Positions 1 through 5,452 of a stretch of DNA of 9,498 bases are shown one piece after another. Numbering within the stretch: position 1 is the stretch's first letter; each line of letters opens with the position of its first letter. Source of the DNA: Microthrixaceae bacterium (lineage in GTDB: Bacteria; Actinomycetota; Acidimicrobiia; Acidimicrobiales; Acidimicrobilacustridaceae). The stretch is from NCBI GenBank assembly GCA_023264915.1, contig JAHFUU010000053.1:1-9498 (forward strand). Direction: 5' to 3'. The translations under genes were made by a program, and so were the position numbers. Below the pieces are notes generated by a model. It had not been told where the DNA came from and did not search any database. It saw nothing but the letters and a program-made list of their open reading frames with translations.

Positions 1-1344
1 GCACACGGCGTGGCCCGCCTCGTGGTATGCGGTCATCTCCTTCTCCGAATCGGACAGGACCGACGAGTCGCGCTCTTGGCCCATGAGGACGCGGTCGCGC
101 GCCTCTTCGAAGTTGACCATGTGGATCTCGGTCTTGCCTGAACGGACAGCGAACAGCGCCGCCTCGTTCACCAGGTTGGACAGGTCAGCACCGCTCATCC
201 CCGGTGTGCCCCTGGCCACGACGTCGAGATCCACGTCCGGGGCTATCCGCTTGTGCTTCGTGTGGACGTCGAGGATCTTGCGCCTGTCATCGAGCTCTGG
301 CAACGGGACCACGACCTGGCGATCGAAGCGACCCGGACGCAGCAGGGCCGGGTCGAGGATGTCGGGCCGGTTGGTCGCTGCCATCATCACGATTCCGGTG
401 GTGGCCTCGAAGCCGTCCATCTCAGACAGCATCTGGTTGAGCGTCTGCTCGCGCTCGTCGTGGCCGCCGCCGAGGCCCGCACCGCGCTTGCGGCCGATCG
501 AATCGATCTCATCGACGAAGATGATCGCTCGACCCAGCTTGCGGGCGGTCTGGAACAGGTCACGAACCCGGCTCGCGCCGACGCCCACGAACATCTCCAT
601 GAAGTCCGAGCCGGTCACCGACATGAACGGGACACCCGCCTCACCGGCCACTGCCCGTGCGATCAGTGTCTTGCCGGTGCCCGGGGGGCCCACCAGAAGG
701 ACACCTTTGGGGACTCGGGCCCCGATCTCGGCGAAGCGCTCGGGGAACTTCAAGAAGTCGACGACCTCTGTGATCTCCTGCTTGACGCCCCCATATCCGG
801 CGACGTCGTCGAAGGTCGTGCCCGGCCGCTCGGTCGAGTACATCTTGGCCCTGGATCGACCGACCGACATGATCCCTTGCATCTGCCCCTGGGCTCGGCG
901 CTGTATCCAGATCAAGAAGCCGACGAAGAACACCAGGGGCAGCAGGTACAGGATCAGAGCGTTCCAGATGCTCGCGTCGGGTGTCACGAACTTGACGCCC
1001 TTGTCGATCATCCACCGCTTGTCCTCCTCGGTCGGTTCGAGGGGCGCGTTGGAGGTGAACTTGGAGCCGTCTGACTTGAGCTGGCCCGCCACCTCGCCGT
1101 TGGTGTTGTTGAACTCTGCCCCGTCCTTGCCGCCGGTGAGGACGTTGTCCTGCTTGAGCTGGTTGATGAACTCGCCATAGGAGATCTCCTTGGCGTTGGT
1201 CGGTCGCATGAGGGACACGACGACGACCGGGACGGCCAGCAGCAACAGAAGCCAGACGGCCCACTTCGGGAACGTCTGCTCACCGGGGAGCTTGCCGGGC
1301 CCGCGCCCATCGGGCTGGTTGGGGCTCGGCATCTCGGGGCTCAT
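1..1344 (-). CDS. ftsH: ATP-dependent zinc metalloprotease FtsH (3' part missing)
   Basis: This is a membrane-anchored AAA+ protease that unfolds and degrades damaged or short-lived membrane and cytosolic proteins as a hexamer. The first 448 codons are present and the frame stays open to the window edge. In order: a short polar N-terminus; TM1 at about 28-46; an extracytoplasmic domain of about 80 residues; TM2 at about 127-147; then the AAA+ module. The module has Walker A GPPGTGKT (219-226), the pore loop MFVG (251-254), Walker B IIFVDEID (274-281) and the second region of homology, [20 protein letters not shown] (323-342). The zinc motif HEAGH lies at 441-445, so only the peptidase domain beyond it is missing. 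The ATG at 1344 is preferred because it follows a probable -10 box at leaderless spacing; Met5 is an alternative. The pore region reads FMEMFVG where FVEMFVG is usual, a mild change. The gene upstream is an SGNH hydrolase rather than the common tilS-hpt pair. Confidence 0.97.
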   Translation of the reverse strand, partial: MSPEMPSPNQPDGRGPGKLPGEQTFPKWAVWLLLLLAVPVVVVSLMRPTNAKEISYGEFINQLKQDNVLTGGKDGAEFNNTNGEVAGQLKSDGSKFTSNAPLEPTEEDKRWMIDKGVKFVTPDASIWNALILYLLPLVFFVGFLIWIQRRAQGQMQGIMSVGRSRAKMYSTERPGTTFDDVAGYGGVKQEITEVVDFLKFPERFAEIGARVPKGVLLVGPPGTGKTLIARAVAGEAGVPFMSVTGSDFMEMFVGVGASRVRDLFQTARKLGRAIIFVDEIDSIGRKRGAGLGGGHDEREQTLNQMLSEMDGFEATTGIVMMAATNRPDILDPALLRPGRFDRQVVVPLPELDDRRKILDVHTKHKRIAPDVDLDVVARGTPGMSGADLSNLVNEAALFAVRSGKTEIHMVNFEEARDRVLMGQERDSSVLSDSEKEMTAYHEAGHAVC

Positions 1345-1351
1345 GCCCCCC

Positions 1352-1357
1352 AGCCTA
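1352..1357 (-). promoter_or_regulatory. Probable ftsH -10 box (leaderless)
   Basis: On the minus strand the hexamer TAGGCT fits the actinobacterial -10 pattern TAnnnT. It ends 7 nt before the ftsH ATG, so transcription would start at or next to the start codon. There is no convincing Shine-Dalgarno, only a run of six G. TTGACC, a near match to a -35 box, lies 21 nt upstream inside the repeat array, longer than the usual 17-19 nt, so the -35 assignment is uncertain. Inferred from sequence only. Confidence 0.45.
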
Positions 1358-1373
1358 GAAGACCCTGACGAAA

Positions 1374-1416
1374 AACCGGGTCAACCGGGTCAACCGGGTC
1401 AACCGGGAAAACCGGG
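1374..1416. repeat. Five-copy 9-bp iteron-like array upstream of ftsH
   Basis: AACCGGG occurs at 1374, 1383, 1392, 1401 and 1410, exactly 9 bp apart. The first three copies are followed by TC, giving perfect AACCGGGTC units. The fourth is followed by AA and the fifth by GTC. On the ftsH strand the core reads CCCGGTT, with TTGACC formed at three of the unit junctions. The array covers roughly -30 to -72 relative to the ftsH start, where a -35 element and regulators would sit. It could be an operator array, a slippage-prone spacer, or a chance tandem expansion. There is no T-tract or long dyad to make it a terminator for the gene ending at 1448. Confidence 0.85.
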
Positions 1417-1447
1417 GTCACTCTCGATTCAGCGCAGCGGCAGGGCC

Positions 1448-3235
1448 TCAAGTGTGGGTCAGGACGATCGGATTGAGCCGCGTGGAGGTCGATGCCGACA
1501 CGGTGATAGTGGTTGCGGTGGCGAAGTCAGCGGGGATGGATGCGCCGGCGTTGTCATAGAACTGCGCGAGGTAGTAGCTGGGCGACCCGCTGACCGACGC
1601 TGGGTCGGCGGTCAGGACCTTGTAGGTCCCCGGGGGCAGGTCAGGCGTCGTGAACGAGCCGTCGGCGCCAGAGCGGACCGAAGCGATGATGCGTGCCTCG
1701 TCTGAAGGCCCGATGAAGGCGATCATGCCCGCCAGCGGCACACCCCCAAGGTTGCGGACCGATCCCGAGATCGACCCGGGATGGCTGTAGTCGAGTACCA
1801 CGGGGCTGAGGGTCGAGCTGGTGCCGACAGTGACGCTGACAGGCGTTGCAGTCCCGAAGTCGTCCAGCGTGTGGCCGCCGTTGTCGTAGAACTCGGGTAT
1901 GTAGTGCTGGGGTTGTCCGGCGAGATGGGCGTTGTCGATGATCGCAACCTTGTACTGGCCGGAGCTGAGGCCTGAGATCGTGAAGGTCCCGTCCGGGCCG
2001 GTCGTCACCGAGCCGGCGACCCCGAGCTGGCTGGCTGGGCTGACTGCCACGAAGATGTCCGCGAGCGGCCCGCGGAGGCTTCGGACCACTCCGGTGATCA
2101 CTCCAGAGGCGGCTGGCGTGACAGGTGAGGACCACGGGGTGGGATCGCCCTCACCTGCACCGTTGACCGCAGACACCCGGAACGAGGTCGAGAATCCATT
2201 GGCGAGGTTGGAGAACGTCGCTTCGGTTCCGGTCGTGGTCAAGGTCCGGCCGTCTGATGCGCTCACGTGGTACTGGGTGACCTGTTCGGGGGCAGGCAGG
2301 GCATCCCAGGTGACACGTGCGCTTCCCATGCCTGGGGTCACCTCGAGGTTAGTCGGCCAATCGGGCAGCAGGCACCGGCGGCCCTGTTCGATAGCGAGGT
2401 TGATCTTCGCGTTCTTGCCTGGCCTGAGCAGGTGGCGCCCGTCGGTGAGGTAATGCGTGGGATCCGGCGAGACCCTCGCTGACCAGTCCGCCACGACGAC
2501 ACCGGGATGGGTGCTTGCCGCGGATGTGAACGCAGCGTTGACCTGGTCGATGAGCTGCATGCGCAGAGCGGCCGTCTCGGGCGTGTCGTTGGGGTCTGGC
2601 TGGCGCGGGATGTTCAGGATCACCCGGCACCTGGCACCGTCGGTCGCCGTCAGCAACCGTTGGAGGTCTGCGAGCCCCGGTGCGACCAGCGAGGGCGCAA
2701 GGTTCTGGTAGTTGTCGATGATCGTGTTGTAACCGAGGTCGAACACGACGACGTCAGGGTTGGTTGCCATCGCGTACCCTGCGCGTCCCGAATCCACCGA
2801 GGTGGCGAACTCCTCCCCGCAGATGGCAGCGAAGGCCCAGTGGAAGTACGGGTCGGGGAGAGCGGCGCCGCGCCATTGGGCAGCGACGCTGTCGCCGATG
2901 ACGGCGATCCTGGGCCCGACGGTCGAGTTCTCGGTCACGCCGTTGGGGTTGGCCCCGTAGCAGCCACCGAGGATGTCGAATCCGATCTCACCGGCGGTCT
3001 GCGGCGTCTCGGCAACATAGGTGCGCTCCCATAGCAGCGGAGTCGGCGGGGGCCCGGCGCTTGCAGGGGGTGCCGGTGCGAGGACGATCGCAAGGGTCAC
3101 CGCCACGATGCCCGCGATCGCTCGCCGCCTGCGGGGTAGCTCCACCATCGCGAAGATACCGGGTCGCCCGGGCGCGCGCCCCGATCCCAAGGCAGCGCTC
3201 CGTCGCCCCAAGAGATGAGGGGTCGCGGATCCCAT
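1448..3235 (-). CDS. Secreted SGNH hydrolase with FnIII and two CnaB-like domains
   Basis: A 595-aa exported protein, numbered from the ATG at 3235. A basic stretch and hydrophobic segment (about 35-57) end in ASA, a signal-peptidase-I-like site, near 58-60. The SGNH esterase/acyltransferase-like domain (about 105-290) shows GDSV with the nucleophile Ser116, the oxyanion motif G-Y-N (168-170), and DGRH carrying Asp265 and His268 (DxxH). It is followed by a fibronectin type III domain (about 293-374) and two homologous CnaB/carboxypeptidase-regulatory-like beta domains (about 379-484 and 487-593). Both of these contain a GxISG/GxITG opening, an FYDN motif and a DF-TAT motif. Likely role: ester hydrolysis or acyl transfer on an extracellular or cell-wall glycan; the substrate is unknown. 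No LPXTG or anchor is visible. Start choice: AGGTGA 5 nt upstream supports 3235, 38 nt after the DUF3499 stop. An ATG at 3148 would give a more typical 31-aa signal peptide and has no SD. The frame also extends to 3367, but that overlaps DUF3499. Confidence 0.87.
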   Translation of the reverse strand: MGSATPHLLGRRSAALGSGRAPGRPGIFAMVELPRRRRAIAGIVAVTLAIVLAPAPPASAGPPPTPLLWERTYVAETPQTAGEIGFDILGGCYGANPNGVTENSTVGPRIAVIGDSVAAQWRGAALPDPYFHWAFAAICGEEFATSVDSGRAGYAMATNPDVVVFDLGYNTIIDNYQNLAPSLVAPGLADLQRLLTATDGARCRVILNIPRQPDPNDTPETAALRMQLIDQVNAAFTSAASTHPGVVVADWSARVSPDPTHYLTDGRHLLRPGKNAKINLAIEQGRRCLLPDWPTNLEVTPGMGSARVTWDALPAPEQVTQYHVSASDGRTLTTTGTEATFSNLANGFSTSFRVSAVNGAGEGDPTPWSSPVTPAASGVITGVVRSLRGPLADIFVAVSPASQLGVAGSVTTGPDGTFTISGLSSGQYKVAIIDNAHLAGQPQHYIPEFYDNGGHTLDDFGTATPVSVTVGTSSTLSPVVLDYSHPGSISGSVRNLGGVPLAGMIAFIGPSDEARIIASVRSGADGSFTTPDLPPGTYKVLTADPASVSGSPSYYLAQFYDNAGASIPADFATATTITVSASTSTRLNPIVLTHT

Positions 3236-3240
3236 CCCAA

Positions 3241-3246
3241 TCACCT
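3241..3246 (-). promoter_or_regulatory. Shine-Dalgarno for the SGNH hydrolase gene
   Basis: On the minus strand AGGTGA ends 5 nt before the ATG at 3235. It is the clearest ribosome-binding site in the window. An SD is expected for an internal gene of a DUF3499-SGNH transcript, which cannot be leaderless. This decides the start in favour of 3235 over 3148, although the signal-peptide argument favours 3148. Confidence 0.55.
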
Positions 3247-3273
3247 GGCTCGTCGGGCTGGGGCAGAGCGCCG

Positions 3274-3501
3274 CTAGGCGGTGAAGGCCAGGTGGGGCAC
3301 CAGGTTGCGGCGGTCGCGCAGCTCCCATCCCTTCGGGACCGAGAGATGGGTGGCGTGCCGCTTGCACAGGTCATATGTCGAGGGGTGGCTCTCGGGTGCG
3401 AGGTCATCAAGCCAGGCCGTCGCGTGCTCGTGGTTGAACGAGAGGGTGGCCACAGCAGAACCCGAGCATCCCGGTCGCGTGCACTGACGTGCGTTGGGCA
3501 T
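3274..3501 (-). CDS. DUF3499 family protein (small zinc-ribbon-like)
   Basis: This 75-aa protein matches the actinobacterial DUF3499 family from end to end. It opens with C-x4-C (Cys7, Cys12) followed by SAVATLSF. It later has the segment YDLCKRHATHLSVPKGWE, with Cys45, His48 and His51. The two Cys/His clusters suggest metal binding, probably zinc; that is inference. The family's function is not established. The ATG at 3501 is supported by the usual family start just before the first Cys. No SD is seen, but a TAGCCT box ends 8 nt upstream, consistent with leaderless transcription. Its stop lies 38 nt before the preferred start of the SGNH gene on the same strand, so the two are probably co-transcribed. 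It is divergent from the CPBP protease gene. Confidence 0.88.
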   Translation of the reverse strand: MPNARQCTRPGCSGSAVATLSFNHEHATAWLDDLAPESHPSTYDLCKRHATHLSVPKGWELRDRRNLVPHLAFTA

Positions 3502-3509
3502 GGCTACAG

Positions 3510-3515
3510 AGGCTA
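3510..3515 (-). promoter_or_regulatory. Probable -10 box for the DUF3499 gene
   Basis: TAGCCT on the minus strand fits TAnnnT and ends 8 nt before the ATG at 3501. With no SD in front of that ATG, a leaderless start is plausible. No good -35 is seen at the right distance, and a hexamer with three fixed bases can arise by chance. Confidence 0.35.
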
Positions 3516-3651
3516 ACGATGGCCGCGGCGCGAGTCGTGGATGGCTGGAGCTCGCGCACGTCGTCCCGGCTCGAGCCTGGCTGGCCCACCCGCCCGCCTC
3601 GACAGGTCCGAGCTGTGTGGCCGCGGTTCGGGTGAGCCCATGGCCTGCCTG

Positions 3652-3657
3652 TAGATT
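3652..3657 (+). promoter_or_regulatory. Probable -10 box for the CPBP protease gene (leaderless)
   Basis: TAGATT lies exactly 6 nt upstream of the GTG at 3664, the ideal distance for transcription to begin at the first base of the start codon. There is no SD between them. This supports 3664 as the true start despite the non-ATG codon. No strong -35 is visible; TTCGGG at 3627 is weak and about 19 nt away. Confidence 0.5.
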
Positions 3658-3663
3658 CCTCCG

Positions 3664-5148
3664 GTGGCCGCCTCGAAGAAGAGCCAGGGGGACGACGAGC
3701 GCTCCCGTACGGCAAAGGGCCAGAACTCGCGCACGGGTGGCGCGGCCACCCCTCGGGCACCGAAGCCCAAGCGCGCCGATGACCCCGAACCCACGAACGA
3801 ACCGGCCGGCCGGAGGATTCGCAAGTCGGGCCGCGCGCGGCGCGCCTCGAGCAGCCAGGGCGACGGCGACGAGTCCGAGGACCGAGGGCTTGGGGGTCGC
3901 TCTGGTGGCACTGGTGCCGGGTCGGCGCCTGCGAGGAAGCCGGCCAAGCGCTCCGCCTCGGCCTCGAGAGCCAGCTCCGCCCCCTCCCGAGCCCAGCCCC
4001 GAGCGCGGAGGTCCAACGCGCCAGATGGCGGTTCGAGCCGAAAGAAGCTGTCAGGGTCAGGGACCCCGGGGGCGAGCCGGGACAGCACCAGGGGTGCCCG
4101 AACCGAGCCCTCCGAGCGCGACGACGCGGGCTCAGATGCTGAGGACCCAGGCGACGAGCGCGCCGGCAGCGACTCCGGCCACGAGGATCGTCTCCAACCG
4201 TTCAGCTTGATCGAGCGCGTCAAGCTGTTCTTCCTCCAGCCCCCACCCGAGCCACCACCCGAGGGGGGCGACGAGCGCCCGGCGCGAGCCGAGCGTGCGC
4301 CGCTGGCCAAGCGCGAGCCGCCCGTGGACGTGTACCTGCCTGACGGCACCAAGGTTCCGCGGTGGGGCCTCGGGGACGTTGCCATGGCGTTCGTGGCCGC
4401 ACTGTTCCTGCCCGTGATCGGGTTGCTGCTGTTCCTGGTCCTCGGGTACGTGCCGACCGCGCATGCCCCCGGCCTGGGTGGGGACGGTCTGGTGCTCGGT
4501 GAAGCTGTCGGGCACGTGGCTGCGGGCCAGCCCCCCGCGGTCACCCGATCCTTTGAGCACGCGCCCTACCTGTTGCAGTTCTTCAGCGTTCGCGTGCTGT
4601 TCTGGGCCGGCCTCCTGGGCCCGACGGCGTACGCGGTCTGGCGCAAGGGCAACGGTTTCGTCAAGGACCTCAAGCTCCGCTTCGAGTGGATCGACCTGCC
4701 CCTCGGGCTTGCGGTCGGTGTGGCGTGCCAGCTTCTGGTGATCCCGCTCATCTACTGGGTCGTCGAGCGCATCTCCCCGGGCCAGGACGTCGGTGAGGTC
4801 GCCCGCCGGGTCATCGACGAGGCAGAGGACCCGATCAGCACGGCAGTGGTGGTGATCAGCACGACCGTGGCGGCGCCGGTGGTCGAGGAGATCTACTACC
4901 GGGGCCTCACGCTGCGGGCGGCCGAGAAGCGCTTCGGTCCCGCGTGGGCGCTGGCAGGCACGTCAGCGTTCTTCGCGGTCACCCACTTCACTCCCATCGT
5001 CTGGCCCGGCATCTTGGTCTTCGGCGTCGTCCTCGGCGTGCTCGCGCAGCGCCTCGAGCGGCTCGGCGCGTCGATCTTCGCCCACATCGGGTTCAACCTC
5101 ACGACCCTCCTCGTGCTGCTGTTCAGGATCGACATACCCATCGCCTGA
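3664..5148 (+). CDS. CPBP family intramembrane metalloprotease with long disordered N-terminus
   Basis: A 494-aa protein starting at GTG. Residues 1-220 are low-complexity, rich in Arg, Ser, Gly, Pro, Asp and Glu, and probably disordered. The membrane part starts near 238, with hydrophobic segments at about 238-262, 301-325, 343-366, 393-407, 427-440, 446-461 and 478-488. The CPBP/CAAX-protease (Abi) signature is complete: Glu408-Glu409 and Arg413 in EEIYYRG, His441 in THFTP, and His474/Asn478 in HIGFN. These residues form the metal-dependent site of the Rce1-like fold. Bacterial members act in peptide processing, bacteriocin self-immunity or membrane-protein turnover; the substrate here is unknown. 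Most family members have little or no N-terminal extension, so the 220-residue tail is the odd feature. Its codons keep G/C third positions, so it looks truly coding. First gene of the rightward set, divergent from DUF3499. A 304-bp gap separates it from the next gene, so it is probably a separate transcript. Confidence 0.93.
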   Translation: MAASKKSQGDDERSRTAKGQNSRTGGAATPRAPKPKRADDPEPTNEPAGRRIRKSGRARRASSSQGDGDESEDRGLGGRSGGTGAGSAPARKPAKRSASASRASSAPSRAQPRARRSNAPDGGSSRKKLSGSGTPGASRDSTRGARTEPSERDDAGSDAEDPGDERAGSDSGHEDRLQPFSLIERVKLFFLQPPPEPPPEGGDERPARAERAPLAKREPPVDVYLPDGTKVPRWGLGDVAMAFVAALFLPVIGLLLFLVLGYVPTAHAPGLGGDGLVLGEAVGHVAAGQPPAVTRSFEHAPYLLQFFSVRVLFWAGLLGPTAYAVWRKGNGFVKDLKLRFEWIDLPLGLAVGVACQLLVIPLIYWVVERISPGQDVGEVARRVIDEAEDPISTAVVVISTTVAAPVVEEIYYRGLTLRAAEKRFGPAWALAGTSAFFAVTHFTPIVWPGILVFGVVLGVLAQRLERLGASIFAHIGFNLTTLLVLLFRIDIPIA

Positions 5149-5452
5149 TCCATGTGGGGCGCGGGTTCGAGGGGTCCCTGCCTGGCAGGTCACGGTACGG
5201 ACGTGCCGACCCCCAAGCTCGGGGACCTGAGGGGACGGCGGGCCGCGGGCCGTTCGCCCGTCTTCCCGCGTGTCTTCCCGCGTGTCTTCCCGCGTGTCTT
5301 TCAATGGGGAACCAGATGCTGGCAGACTTCGTTCAACACATCGCCGGTCGCGCGGCTGCCGCGCCCCGGCAACCGCTCGGGCGTGCAAGTCATGGACCCA
5401 GGTGCATGCGCGACCACGAGCGACGCCGCGAGCGTGGAACGATAGGCCCCAG
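5149..5452. other. 304-bp intergenic region with small dyads and a tandem repeat
   Basis: No credible gene is seen between the CPBP stop and the ATG at 5453. The left part holds short inverted repeats: CCTGCCTGGCAGG (5177-5189); a 6-bp stem with one G-T pair and a 4-nt loop (5193-5208); and CGGGC/GCCCG around a 5-nt loop (5246-5260). None is followed by a T-tract, so no rho-independent terminator is claimed. A 12-bp tandem repeat follows (5260-5300), then a 6-bp perfect stem GCGCGG-CTG-CCGCGC (5350-5364). Near the next gene only TAGGCC (5443-5448) resembles a -10 box; it lacks the final T and sits just 4 nt from the ATG. The region probably contains the 3' end of one transcript and the promoter of the next. 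Confidence 0.6.
5260..5300. repeat. 12-bp tandem repeat, three full copies plus a partial
   Basis: GTCTTCCCGCGT occurs as perfect copies at 5260-5271, 5272-5283 and 5284-5295, followed by GTCTT (5296-5300). The copies are identical, which suggests recent slippage expansion or a maintained binding-site array. It lies about 150 bp upstream of the ATG at 5453 in noncoding DNA. Because the unit is a multiple of three it keeps frames open and creates false peptide repeats in every frame. Confidence 0.88.

Noticed and set aside
1190..1705. A plus-strand frame with collagen-like [11 protein letters not shown]
   Set aside because: The Gly-Pro-Gln run is only the translation of the 9-bp noncoding repeat; the rest is antisense to ftsH and the SGNH gene.
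3236..3367. An upstream start for the SGNH gene at 3367
   Set aside because: It would overlap the DUF3499 coding region, and the added residues are Pro/Arg-rich with no family character. The SD and ATG at 3235 fit better.
3513..4544. A 343-codon minus-strand frame opposite the CPBP N-terminus
   Set aside because: It is compositionally biased Arg/Ser/Pro/Gly sequence without motifs. The plus frame continues into a complete CPBP domain and has a well-placed -10 box.
5177..5260. Rho-independent terminator after the CPBP gene
   Set aside because: Short dyads exist but the stems are 5-6 bp and none is followed by a T-run.
5270..5452. A 61-codon N-terminal extension of the membrane protein
   Set aside because: It starts inside the 12-bp repeat and encodes repeat-derived and unstructured sequence. 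The ATG at 5453 gives a more credible start (MTDALADTT).
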